Source of the DNA: Acetobacter sp. 46_36
GTDB lineage: Bacteria > Pseudomonadota > Alphaproteobacteria > RF32 > CAG-239
Reading direction: 5' to 3'
DNA: 56,602 nt
Assembly (NCBI GenBank): GCA_001917135.1
Contig: MNTT01000009.1
Span: 1 to 56,602 of the forward strand
Positions within the stretch are counted from its first letter, which is position 1. Each line of letters opens with the position of its first letter. The notes under the pieces are model-generated. The model was not told the origin of the DNA. It did not search any database and was given only the letters and a program-made list of their open reading frames with translations. Position numbers and translations under genes: made by a program. Positions 34,297 to 43,036 of this stretch are shown here, piece after piece.

Positions 34297-34470
34297 ATGT
34301 CTGATTGTATCGATAAACTGCAAAATGAAATTGATGAATTGAAAAAGGACCACAAGAAACTGATGTCGGGTTCGGAGCGCGGTTCGTCTTCGTCCTCGTC
34401 GTCTTCATCTTCGGGTTCGGAACGCAAGGAAAGCAGAAGCGGCAGCAAGAAAAGCTCTTCCAAAAAATAG
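34297..34470 (+). CDS. Small Ser-rich coiled-coil protein (57 residues)
   Basis: The start at 34297 is preferred because GGAGG lies 6 nt upstream; an ATG at 34285 would overlap that site. The first 25 residues form a charged amphipathic helix (MSDCIDKLQNEIDELKKD), and the rest is Ser/Gly/Lys/Arg-rich with a run of about ten serines, probably disordered. One N-terminal cysteine could allow dimer disulfides. It resembles small DNA- or ribosome-associated basic proteins only in composition. A strong terminator follows at 34519, so this is a short monocistronic message. Confidence 0.65.
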   Translation: MSDCIDKLQNEIDELKKDHKKLMSGSERGSSSSSSSSSSGSERKESRSGSKKSSSKK

Positions 34471-34700
34471 TTCTTGACCGGAACAGACGATTTTGTTTTC
34501 GGGCATTATGAAGCCAAGGGCAGACGCACGCCGGTGTGTCTGCCTATTATTTTTTGCGTGGATGTTCCGGGCGGGGGCGGACAGTGCGGCAGGTACAGAG
34601 CGGGCGCGGTATCCGGAGATAAAACGCTTGCTTTAAATCTTTTTTGCCTATAAAGTCAGAGCAGACAAGAATTTTTATGTTTTACCAAAAATAAATTAGT
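34471..34700. other. Intergenic region after the small Ser-rich gene
   Basis: Apart from the terminator at 34519-34555 this gap holds GC-rich sequence to about 34620 and an AT-rich leader before the next ATG at 34701. No clear -35/-10 pair or further gene is seen. Confidence 0.35.
34519..34555 (+). terminator. Rho-independent terminator
   Basis: GGCAGAC (34519-34525) pairs with GTCTGCC (34538-34544) and is extended inward by CAC/GTG; T-rich ATTATTTTTT follows. Confidence 0.88.
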
Positions 34701-35582
34701 ATGAACAGAATTATTTTTTTGCTGGCGGTATTGACATTTGCGTCGTGCAGCCGGATTGTTACGAAAGACTATGAGCTTTTGGACAGCGGTACCGTTGCTG
34801 AGATTGATAATGTCGAAGGGAAGATTGGTATCGCGAGCAACAGGGACGGCGTCTGCCGGGAATGGTTTCCGGAGACGATGAGGGACGGTTTGAGCGTTTG
34901 GGGCATTTGTTACGCAGACAGCCTTGCCGTTGGCGATAAATGTTATGTTTATGACGGCGGCGACAAGCCGGTCATCTCGAAAGTTTCGGTTGCAGACGCA
35001 CAAAGGATTAACCGGGCGTTATGCCGGCAGTATTGGAAAGAACTTCTGATATCGGAACGGCTGATTGTCTGTGTTTTAATGGCGCTGGCGACAATGGCGT
35101 TCTGGCTGTTCAGCCCGAACAGCGGCAAATGCATCGGTGTCGGCTTTGTGCTGATTTTGGCAACGACGGCTGCCGCGGTTGCGTGGATGGCTCCGGGGCG
35201 CAAGCTGGAAAAAGTCGGCAGCGGCGTTATTACCGGCGTGGAGAAAAAGCGGTTTACGCTGGACGGCAAGACGATTTATTACCTTTCTTCGCCAAAAGAC
35301 GTTTTCAACGGCGAAATGCTTGAGGCCGGAAAGGCGGTCAATGTCTATCGTTACGGCAAGCACCGTTCGGGAATTCGCGAAAATATCTTTTTGAGCCGCA
35401 GCAGTTTTAACGAGGCGACGCTGAAAAAGGCGCAGATTTATCCCGAGATTTTTCTGAAGACCGTCGGGCTTTACTGGGGGCTGCTTCTGGTCAGCGGCGG
35501 CGTTATCCTGCCTTTCTGGGCGGGACGGGAAAAACTGCGCAGGAAAAAAACGCAGCAACGCGGCGGTGCAGAACAGTGCTGA
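34701..35582 (+). CDS. Lipoprotein-like membrane protein, unknown
   Basis: This is a 293-residue protein. The N-terminus MNRIIFLLAVLTFASCS ends in a lipobox-like F-A-S-C, so it may be lipid-anchored at Cys16. About 95 soluble residues with cysteines follow, then two adjacent transmembrane helices (LIVCVLMALATMAFWLF and VGFVLILATTAAAVAWM, about 118-160), a second soluble domain with VEKKRFTLDGKTIYYLSSP, and a final helix (LYWGLLLVSGGVILPFW) before a basic tail. Lipidation of a polytopic protein is unusual but known; alternatively the first helix is simply an anchor. No family is recognised. Its 3' end is duplicated downstream. Confidence 0.65.
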   Translation: MNRIIFLLAVLTFASCSRIVTKDYELLDSGTVAEIDNVEGKIGIASNRDGVCREWFPETMRDGLSVWGICYADSLAVGDKCYVYDGGDKPVISKVSVADAQRINRALCRQYWKELLISERLIVCVLMALATMAFWLFSPNSGKCIGVGFVLILATTAAAVAWMAPGRKLEKVGSGVITGVEKKRFTLDGKTIYYLSSPKDVFNGEMLEAGKAVNVYRYGKHRSGIRENIFLSRSSFNEATLKKAQIYPEIFLKTVGLYWGLLLVSGGVILPFWAGREKLRRKKTQQRGGAEQC

Positions 35583-35648
35583 AAGCGGTTATCCGCACGG
35601 TTGCAGCGTTGGAATAGTACGCGGCGGTGCAGAACAGTGCTGAAAGCG
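35558..35648. repeat. 30-bp direct repeat of the lipoprotein gene 3' end
   Basis: Identical 30-bp blocks at 35558-35587 and 35619-35648 begin ACGCGGCGGTGCAGAACAG and include the gene's TGA. A further AAAGCGGTTATC motif recurs three times after each copy. Confidence 0.9.
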
Positions 35649-35700
35649 TTATCTGAAAAGCGGTTTATCCGGGAAAGCGGTTATCCATTTTCGGGTTCAG

Positions 35701-35725
35701 AGGGCGTCTTAAGGGCGCCCTTTTT
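35701..35725. terminator. Terminator between convergent genes
   Basis: AGGGCG (35701-35706) pairs with CGCCCT (35716-35721), followed by TTTTT. The minus-strand kinase stops at 35766, so the hairpin may serve it from the other side. Confidence 0.75.
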
Positions 35726-35765
35726 GTTGTTTGCGGGTAAAGGGACGGAAAGGACAGCAGGGCTG

Positions 35766-37184
35766 TTATAATGCGACGGGGAGATATACGGCAAAGGTGG
35801 TCAGACCGTTCTGTGAAGTGATGACGAGGTTGCCGCGGTGGCGTTTGATGATCTGGGCGGCAATGGACAAGCCGAGGCCGGTGCCTTTGATATTTTTGTT
35901 TTTATGTTCCTGGAGGCGGTAGAACCGTTCGGTCAGGCGCTCCAAATCTTCAGCCGGAATCGTTACGCCGGTATTGGAAATGCTGATTTCAACCGCTTCG
36001 CCTTCGGCCACTTCATAATATTTGTGTTTGGGAACGGCGGGCGCTTTGGCGGTAACGACGGTTATGACGCTGTCGGGAGCGGCATATTTTACGGCGTTGT
36101 CAAGCAGGTTTTGCAATACCTGGGTAATCTGGTGCTCGTCGGCACTTATCCGGGGCAGGCGGGCAAAACGGGAAGAGAGGGCGAGGCGCTGCCCTTTGAG
36201 CTTGATTTCGAGGGCGCTTTTAATTTCGCGGATAACGGCGTTGACGCTGACTTTATCCTGCGGCGGCGTATTGACAGTCAGTTCGATTTTGGACAGCGAA
36301 AGCAGATTTTCTATCAAAGCGGACATATAGGAAGTCTGTTCCTGCATAATGCGAAGGAATTTTTCGCGCGCTTTTTCGTCGTCTCGGGCTGTGGTCTGCA
36401 GCGTTTCGATAAAGCCGGCGATAATGGAAAGCGGCGTGCGCAGTTCGTGGCTGGCATTGGTAACGAAGTCCTGCTGCATTTGTTCCAGCTGCAGGGCTTT
36501 GTGCAGGTCGTAAAACGAGATGACGGCGATGACTTCGCCTTTGGCAAACCACGGAATCGTGCTGATACGGAGATAGAATTTCGGTTTATCGCGGCGGTCG
36601 GCGAGGCAGAGGTTCATTTCTTCATGCCGGCTTTGTCCGGCCAGGACTTTGGAGAGCGTGGCATTGAAGTTGGCATCGGGGATAAACTCCCTGATTTCGC
36701 GGCCGTTCAGCCCGGTTTCAAACAAAGTGCGGGCGGCGAGGTTAGCACCGATGACGGCTCCCTGCTTGTTTATCATCAGCAGCGGATCGGGCAGCGTATC
36801 CAGAACCGCGGCATCGGAAAGGGTGCGGTTTTCAAGCATGCCGGTTTTGTCGACCCAGAACTTGTGCATGGAGTTGATGGCTTCGGTGAGGTCGCGGGTT
36901 TCCTTTTCGGTCAGGTTGCTTAAAAGCTTTTCTTCGTTGGCGCCCGACGACAGGCTTAAGATATATTTCTTTATCTGTTGGAGCTCAATGGAGATAGGCA
37001 TCAGGAAAACGGTGTTGAAAAACAAAATGCAGATGTACGACAAAGCGGCGAGCGGCGTAGAGAGAATGTCGAACAGCCCGAGAATCAGAAAGATAAGGCC
37101 GGCCGGCACGGAAAGGATAAGCACGCGCAGGGCGAAGCCTGAGTTTTTGTCAACGCCTAAAAATTCTTCTTCCTGATTTATCAT
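35766..37184 (-). CDS. PhoR-type membrane sensor histidine kinase
   Basis: This is a 472-residue protein. Two hydrophobic helices near residues 20-40 and 46-62 anchor it with only a very short loop between them, so it does not have a large periplasmic sensor. A PAS-like domain (TLPDPLLMINKQGAVIGANLAA) spans about 128-225. The phospho-acceptor His246 lies in NASHELRTPL, and the ATPase domain follows with N box QVLQNLLDNAVKYA, then SISNTG and GTGLGLS. The arrangement matches PhoR of the phosphate-sensing family. No response regulator is adjacent, so it is an orphan in this window. It starts just upstream of the divergent mutS gene. Confidence 0.88.
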   Translation of the reverse strand: MINQEEEFLGVDKNSGFALRVLILSVPAGLIFLILGLFDILSTPLAALSYICILFFNTVFLMPISIELQQIKKYILSLSSGANEEKLLSNLTEKETRDLTEAINSMHKFWVDKTGMLENRTLSDAAVLDTLPDPLLMINKQGAVIGANLAARTLFETGLNGREIREFIPDANFNATLSKVLAGQSRHEEMNLCLADRRDKPKFYLRISTIPWFAKGEVIAVISFYDLHKALQLEQMQQDFVTNASHELRTPLSIIAGFIETLQTTARDDEKAREKFLRIMQEQTSYMSALIENLLSLSKIELTVNTPPQDKVSVNAVIREIKSALEIKLKGQRLALSSRFARLPRISADEHQITQVLQNLLDNAVKYAAPDSVITVVTAKAPAVPKHKYYEVAEGEAVEISISNTGVTIPAEDLERLTERFYRLQEHKNKNIKGTGLGLSIAAQIIKRHRGNLVITSQNGLTTFAVYLPVAL

Positions 37185-37280
37185 TAGTATATCTCTAAAA
37201 TTATCGTGGACTAACGGGGCAGATTTTATTATGCTTTATTTCAGGTTTAGATTTGGTTAATTTACGAAAGAACAGAAACG

Positions 37281-40200
37281 ATGGACGAGAATAAAGCGGC
37301 AGAGGGGGAGAAAATGACGGCGGCCGGTACGGCGGGGACTGCAGAACCGATTGACGGCGGAAATGCAGCATCAATTGGCGGAGGAAACGCTGCAGGGCGA
37401 CAGGCAGCGGCCGGTACGGCGGAATCGGCCGTAAAGAGCGCAAAGGATGACGTTTCCCGCGTGGCGGAGCGGACGCACGGGGAAGAAAACGGAGCGGCTG
37501 CGGCGGAAGCTGTTTCCGGCGGGGCCTGTGCGTGCAAAGAGGAAAGCCGGGCGAAAATGCAGAAGAACGGCATGGCTACGATACGGGATATGGAGAGCCA
37601 GACGATGACGCCGGCGATGGGGCAGTATTTGGAAATCAAGCGCGAGCATCCCGAATATCTGCTGTTTTACCGTATGGGCGATTTTTACGAGTTGTTCTTT
37701 GAAGACGCAGTTACGGTTTCCGGTGCGCTGGGGCTGACGCTGACAAGCCGGAGCCGGTCGGCGAGCGGCAAGGAAATTCCGATGTGCGGCGTACCGTTTC
37801 ACGCATACGAAATCTATCTTGCCCGGCTGATAAAGCTTGGCTACAAGGTGGCTATATGCGAACAGACCGAAGATCCGAAGGAAGCCAAAAAGCGCGGTTA
37901 TAAATCAATCGTCAAGCGCGAGGTGGTGCGGCTGGTTACGCCGGGCACGCTGACTGAGGATACGCTGCTGGATGCCAAGCGCGACAATTTCATTGCCTGC
38001 GCCTATGTACGCGGGGCGGATGTCGGGCTGGCATGGCTGGACATCTCAACCGGGGCGTTTTTTTTGCAAACGCTGAAAGCCGGAAACGTGCCGGCGCATG
38101 CGGTTCTGGCAACTGCGCTGGCGCGGCTTGACCCGTCGGAAGTGCTGATTTCCGACCGGCTTTTGGAATTGCCTGATTTCTTCGGCCTGTTTTCTGAATA
38201 TCGCGAGCGTTTGTCTGTCTGGCCGAAAGCCCGGTTCAACCTTGAAAGCGCGCTGGCAACGCTGCTGAAAGCGTATCAGGTGAAGTCGCTTGACGTGTTC
38301 GGCGATTTTTCCAAGCCGGAAGTCGTGGCGGCGGGAACGCTTTTTGAATATGTCGAAAATACGCAAAAGGGGCGTTTGCCGCGAATTGAAGCGCCGCGGC
38401 GCGTGTATGAAAACGAAATTATGGAAATCGACGCGTCGACGCGCAAGAGCCTGGAACTGCTTAATCCATCGACGGCAGGGGGCGTCAGCCTGCTGCGGGT
38501 GATGGACCGGACGGTTACCGGCGTCGGCGGGCGGCTGCTGGCGGAGAGGCTGGCGGCACCGTCGCTTAATATCCGCGAAATCAACGACAGGCTGGATGCA
38601 GTGTCTTTTTTTGCGGACAATCCTGAAGTGCGGCGCGTTCTGCGCGAGGCGCTCCGGCACTGTCTGGACATGAAACGGGCAGTACAGCGGCTGAGCCTGG
38701 GGCGCGGCGGGCCGAAAGACCTGTATGATCTGGCGGCGACGCTGAAAGTGATTCCGGCGCTCAAAGACGCGGTGCTCAGTTTCCAGCATTACCAGACCGA
38801 CAGCGTATACAGCCAGCCGCCGCTGGCGCTGGCCAAACTAGCCAACAGCTTTTTTGACCATTCCGCGTTGTTGTCGGACATTGAGCGGATGCTTCTGGAC
38901 AAGCGCGAGGATTTGCCGGTACTGGCGCGGAACGGCGGATTTATTAAAAAAGACGCGTGTCCGCCGCTTGACCATCTGCGCAATCTCAAAGAGGAAAGCA
39001 CGAAACAGTGCGAAGTACTGCGGCAGCAGTATGCTGAGGAAACGGGCGTCAATGTTCTGAAGGTCAAAAACAATTCGGTTATCGGATATTATGTCGAAGT
39101 ACCGTCCAAGTTTGCGGACAAACTGCTGGAAAACAAAAAGTTTATCCACCGGCAGTCGGTGCTTAATGCGGTCAGATTCACGACCGACGAACTGTGCCGG
39201 CTGGAAAGCGAGGTCTTGTCGGCGGACGAACGGGCGCTGGCGATGGAACTGCAGATTTTTGAAGAGCTGACGCACCATGCGCTGGCGCAGGCTGATATGA
39301 TTGCGAAATCGGCGGAAATTATGGCGCAGCTTGATGTGGCAGCGGGATTGGCGGAATTGGCGGCCGAATACAATTATGTGCGTCCGGTTTTGAACGACAG
39401 CCTGGACTTTGAAATTATTGACGGGCGGCATCCGGTGGTCGAGGCGGTTTTGCGGCGCGAGGGCGGAAACGGTTTTGTCGGCAATGACTGCGTACTGAAA
39501 CATGACGACGACCGTATCTGGCTGCTGACAGGGCCGAACATGGCGGGCAAATCGACATTTCTCAGACAGAATGCGCTGATTGCGGTTATGGCGCAGGCCG
39601 GGTCGTTCGTGCCGGCGAAAAGCGCGGTTATCGGCATTATCGACAAGGTGTTTTCACGGGTCGGCGCGAGCGACGATCTGGCGCGCGGGCGGTCGACGTT
39701 TATGGTTGAGATGGTGGAAACGGCAGCGATTTTGAACCGGGCGGACGAACGGTCGTTTGTCATTCTCGACGAAATCGGGCGCGGAACGGCGACGTTTGAC
39801 GGGCTGTCCATTGCCTGGGCGGTGGTGGAGCAGTTGTCGGAAGTCAACAAGTGCCGGACAATTTTTGCGACGCATTACCACGAACTGACCAAGCTTAACA
39901 ACCGGTTAAAAGGGCTGAGCCTGCACTGTATGAAAATCAAGGAATTTAACGGCGATGTCGTGTTTATGCACGAGGTTATTCCCGGAGCGGCAGACCGGTC
40001 GTACGGCATTCACGTTGCGCGGCTGGCGGGGCTGCCGGATTTGACGGTCAAACGTGCCGAGCAGGTGCTGGGGCTGCTGGAAGAGGAAAAGCAGAACAAG
40101 GCGCTGGCGGCGGTGGAAGACGATTTGCCGTTGTTTGAAGTACTGAAGGAAAAGATTGAAGATACGCCGAAGAATCCGGCTTTGGAAAAGCTGAGGTCTC

Positions 40201-40295
40201 TTGATGTGGACAGCCTGTCACCGCGGGAAGCGCTGGACAAGCTGTATGAGTTGAAAGCCGATGCAGCCAAAGGGGATACGCAGGGCGGCTTTTGA
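37281..40295 (+). CDS. mutS: DNA mismatch repair protein MutS with N-terminal extension
   Basis: This 1004-residue ATPase recognises mispairs and small loops. The mismatch-binding motif GDFYELF is near residue 132, where Phe and Glu contact the mispair. The Walker A GPNMAGKSTFLRQ lies near 751, and ATFDGLSIAWAV and DEIGRGTATFDGL mark the signature and Walker B. The first 105 residues are Ala/Gly/Glu-rich with no domain and are absent from usual MutS proteins of 850-880 residues. They may be translated as part of the protein or belong to an upstream start; ATGs at 37311 and 37554 would shorten it. Divergent from the kinase, it begins after a 96-bp gap. Confidence 0.94.
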   Translation: MDENKAAEGEKMTAAGTAGTAEPIDGGNAASIGGGNAAGRQAAAGTAESAVKSAKDDVSRVAERTHGEENGAAAAEAVSGGACACKEESRAKMQKNGMATIRDMESQTMTPAMGQYLEIKREHPEYLLFYRMGDFYELFFEDAVTVSGALGLTLTSRSRSASGKEIPMCGVPFHAYEIYLARLIKLGYKVAICEQTEDPKEAKKRGYKSIVKREVVRLVTPGTLTEDTLLDAKRDNFIACAYVRGADVGLAWLDISTGAFFLQTLKAGNVPAHAVLATALARLDPSEVLISDRLLELPDFFGLFSEYRERLSVWPKARFNLESALATLLKAYQVKSLDVFGDFSKPEVVAAGTLFEYVENTQKGRLPRIEAPRRVYENEIMEIDASTRKSLELLNPSTAGGVSLLRVMDRTVTGVGGRLLAERLAAPSLNIREINDRLDAVSFFADNPEVRRVLREALRHCLDMKRAVQRLSLGRGGPKDLYDLAATLKVIPALKDAVLSFQHYQTDSVYSQPPLALAKLANSFFDHSALLSDIERMLLDKREDLPVLARNGGFIKKDACPPLDHLRNLKEESTKQCEVLRQQYAEETGVNVLKVKNNSVIGYYVEVPSKFADKLLENKKFIHRQSVLNAVRFTTDELCRLESEVLSADERALAMELQIFEELTHHALAQADMIAKSAEIMAQLDVAAGLAELAAEYNYVRPVLNDSLDFEIIDGRHPVVEAVLRREGGNGFVGNDCVLKHDDDRIWLLTGPNMAGKSTFLRQNALIAVMAQAGSFVPAKSAVIGIIDKVFSRVGASDDLARGRSTFMVEMVETAAILNRADERSFVILDEIGRGTATFDGLSIAWAVVEQLSEVNKCRTIFATHYHELTKLNNRLKGLSLHCMKIKEFNGDVVFMHEVIPGAADRSYGIHVARLAGLPDLTVKRAEQVLGLLEEEKQNKALAAVEDDLPLFEVLKEKIEDTPKNPALEKLRSLDVDSLSPREALDKLYELKADAAKGDTQGGF

Positions 40296-40441
40296 GGGGC
40301 CGCCTGTCAGAGGCGGTGCGGGTTTTACGGGCGATGAGCGTGAACCGGCAAGACGGGCGGGGAGTGTGCACCGGCAAGAGTGTTCGGGCCGGCTTTCAAG
40401 GAACGACAGGGGTCAAGCCGGAGCGGGCAGAAAGGCGGCGG

Positions 40442-42514
40442 CTATTGCAGCTGCGTTTTGAGTATGTCCGGCGTCAGTATCTGCGGCAGTAGGACGGGGG
40501 TTTGTTTTCCGGCGGGATACCAGACATAGAGCGGTATGCTGTTGCGCCCGTAGGTTTTAAGCGCGTTGCGGATGGTTTCGTCGCGGTTAGTCCAGTCGGC
40601 TTTGAAAAGTGCGATGTTTTTTTCGGCGACGAGGCGGCGGAAGGTTTCAGTTGACAGTGAGGTTTTGTCATTTAAGAGGCAGACCAGGCACCATTTGGCA
40701 GTGAAATTAATGAAAACCGGGCGGCGGGCAGTAAGTGCGTCGGCGACCTTGGCGGGCGTGTACGGTTCCCATACCGGTTCTGCGGCAGCGTCGGCAGAGG
40801 GGGATATGCCGGGGGATGATGTGCCGTCTGCGGAAATTGTGTCGTCTGCGGAAATTGTGTCGGCAGCAGGCGGGACGTCAGCGTCGCCCGGGCGGAACTG
40901 ATTAAAAATGACCCAGCCGAGCCAGAAGCACGTCAGCAGGATGGGCAGCGCCAAAATACGTTTCATCGTTATCATCCAATGTCCCGGTTTGGGAATGTAT
41001 TTGAGGAAAAAGCCGGGGAACATTTCAATCAGTGCATAGGGCAGGGCATAGCCGAGGCTTAAAGCTAAAAAGATACCGAAATATATCAGCGCAGGCTTGG
41101 CGACGGCATAGCCGATGGCGGCACCCATGAACGGCCCGGTGCAGGGGCAGGCGATGACGACGGCGAAGAAGCCGGTGAGGAAACTTTGCTTACCGGCGAG
41201 GCGGCTTAGAGTATCGGCACAGGAATCCGGCAGAGGCAAACGGTCGGTCAGGTTTAGGAAAATCAGGAAGAAGAGAAGCAGAAGAACAGCGTTGAATACC
41301 GGCGATTGGAGCTGGAACCCCCAGCCGAGGCCGCTGCCCAGTTCCCGCAGGAAGAATAAGATGCCGGCCAGCAGCATAAAAGAGCTGACGACGCCGGCAA
41401 CATAGGCAAGTGCCGAGAACGGCGAGGCATGGCGGCGGTTTTGTACCAGATACAGCGCTTTAAGGCTCAAAACGGGCAGGACACAGGGCATCAGGTTGAG
41501 AATTAAACCGGCGATGAATGCGGTGATGAGATAGTAAAGAAAGCCGCCGGAAAAACTGCCGGAAGACGTGTGCCCGGAGGACGCGTTTCCGGTATCGTCC
41601 GGAATGGAAGGGGGAAGAGGAGAGGGAGATGCCGCGGCCATATCAGAGACTGTACCGTCAGTGGCGGGAGCAGCTTTCTGAGGTGCGGCGGCGGAAGCAT
41701 CATCCGTATCAATATAGTAAGCGTGTCCGGGGCAGAGCAGAACGCCTTTGAAATCCGGCGGAAGCTCTTCTTTTTGGAATTTGACATGCAGACGGTTATG
41801 TTCGGCGACGGTGGTTTCCGGCAGTTCCGAGAGAGCGCTTTTTTTAGGGTGGCGGCTGACAAATTCCGCTTCGCTGCAGTCTTTGAGAATTTGGTCTTGC
41901 AGTTCAAGTTTCAGCAGTTCGCCGGAGAGGGAAGCCGTGGCGGACAGGCGGACGGGAAAGGTGTTTTCCGCGGTCAGCAGCGTGTTGAGGAATGTCGGGT
42001 TTTTTTCTGCCGTTTCGGCAACGGGGAGCGCAAAGCTAAGCGCAATTTCTTCGGGCAGGCAGGATTCGCTGCAGGCGGTATAGGAAAGGACAAGGTTAAA
42101 AGGCAGGCGCTGCACGGCTTCCAGATTTTTTAAGGCAAAAGTCGAACGGAAATAAACTTTTTTGGTGTAGACGTATGAGGTGATAATATCTTCATAAACC
42201 GATTTTTCAGGGGCGGTGTGCGTGCTGCCGATTTCCGTATAGTGCGGGGATTCAAAGAATGACAGCGAGGTTGGTCCGCCGATGTCTCCGGGGTTGTCCC
42301 AGTAGAGGTGCCAGCCCGGTTTTATATCTGCTTCGGCAATAATGTCTATCGTTTCCGAAGCGGGGGAAAGCGTTTTGTATTCCGGGGTTACTTTCAGGCT
42401 GACGAGTCCGGTGCTCTGGCTGAAACTGAGGGCGCCGGCTTCGGCAGCGAACAGCAGCCAGGCGGCAGTGAAAAACAAGCAGGCGGTCAGAAGCATAAAG
42501 TATTTTTTCAGCAT
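40442..42514 (-). CDS. Thiol:disulfide interchange protein DsbD/ScsB type
   Basis: The start at 42514 gives a signal peptide (MLKKYFMLLTACLFFTAAW, then AEAGA). An N-terminal periplasmic domain carries SYTACSESCLPEEI, the redox Cys pair. Eight or so transmembrane helices follow with the conserved LMPCVLPVLSLK and ACPCTGPF, the cysteine pair that passes electrons across the membrane. The C-terminal thioredoxin domain has AKWCLVCLL. It would carry electrons from cytoplasmic thioredoxin to periplasmic disulfide isomerases and similar clients. That fits the disulfide-rich giant secreted protein in this genome (inference). Two linkers are Ala/Ser/Asp-rich, one with an 18-bp duplication encoding DTISAD twice near 40826-40862. 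An ATG at 42574 adds 20 residues. Confidence 0.88.
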   Translation of the reverse strand: MLKKYFMLLTACLFFTAAWLLFAAEAGALSFSQSTGLVSLKVTPEYKTLSPASETIDIIAEADIKPGWHLYWDNPGDIGGPTSLSFFESPHYTEIGSTHTAPEKSVYEDIITSYVYTKKVYFRSTFALKNLEAVQRLPFNLVLSYTACSESCLPEEIALSFALPVAETAEKNPTFLNTLLTAENTFPVRLSATASLSGELLKLELQDQILKDCSEAEFVSRHPKKSALSELPETTVAEHNRLHVKFQKEELPPDFKGVLLCPGHAYYIDTDDASAAAPQKAAPATDGTVSDMAAASPSPLPPSIPDDTGNASSGHTSSGSFSGGFLYYLITAFIAGLILNLMPCVLPVLSLKALYLVQNRRHASPFSALAYVAGVVSSFMLLAGILFFLRELGSGLGWGFQLQSPVFNAVLLLLFFLIFLNLTDRLPLPDSCADTLSRLAGKQSFLTGFFAVVIACPCTGPFMGAAIGYAVAKPALIYFGIFLALSLGYALPYALIEMFPGFFLKYIPKPGHWMITMKRILALPILLTCFWLGWVIFNQFRPGDADVPPAADTISADDTISADGTSSPGISPSADAAAEPVWEPYTPAKVADALTARRPVFINFTAKWCLVCLLNDKTSLSTETFRRLVAEKNIALFKADWTNRDETIRNALKTYGRNSIPLYVWYPAGKQTPVLLPQILTPDILKTQLQ

Positions 42515-42574
42515 CGCGTTTCTTTCGTTAAATCGGCCGGAGCGGATTGCAAGACAGCTTTTGGCGGTTATCAT

Positions 42575-42730
42575 AGCGGATAATTGTTAAAATAATGGTA
42601 AAATCGGCGAATAAAAGTCCGTGAGAGGAAAATGCCGACGTTAAGGCAGCCTGGCAGCCTGAGGAGGGCGTGCTGCCTGTAAGAAGAGAGGCACAGCGTC
42701 GCTGCGGCGTGTGGCAGCAGGGGAGGGGCT
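42575..42730. other. Intergenic leader of the dsbD-like gene
   Basis: This 156-bp region upstream of the minus-strand dsbD-like start is AT-rich at its dsbD end and becomes GC-rich toward the tandem repeat. No promoter pair is clear. Confidence 0.3.
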
Positions 42731-42960
42731 GTGCAGGGGACGGGCGTCCGGTTTGTGGCGGGAGAGGAATGCTTGTACAGGGGACGGGTGCTCGGTTTGT
42801 GGCAGTAGGAGAGGGGCTGCCTGTGCAGAGGACTGGTGCCCGGCGTATGGCGGGAGAGGAATGCTTGTACAGGGGACGGGAGCCCGGTTTGTGGCAGTAG
42901 GAGAGGGGCTGCCTGTGCAGAGGACGGGTGTCCGGTTTGTGGCGGGAGAGGTGCGTCCGG
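42731..42960. repeat. Alternating 44/48-bp tandem repeat
   Basis: Units start with GTGCAG or GTACAG at 42731, 42775, 42823, 42867 and 42915, so spacing alternates 44, 48, 44, 48 bp: a 92-bp higher-order unit present two and a half times. Each carries GGACGGG and a CGGTTTGTGG-like block. Frames through it on both strands are not kept between units. Confidence 0.88.
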
Positions 42961-43000
42961 GGGAACATAAGGGGGAACATACATGCCGCGATGGCGATTA

Positions 43001-43036
43001 TTTTCCGGCAGCGGTTATTTTTCCGGCAGCGGTTTT
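43001..43036. repeat. 18-bp tandem duplication across a stop codon
   Basis: TTTTCCGGCAGCGGTTAT at 43001-43018 is followed by a near copy at 43019-43036. The gene-proximal copy encodes the last five residues of the OpgB-like protein plus the start of its stop (43015-43017), and the second copy lies just after it. Confidence 0.88.
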
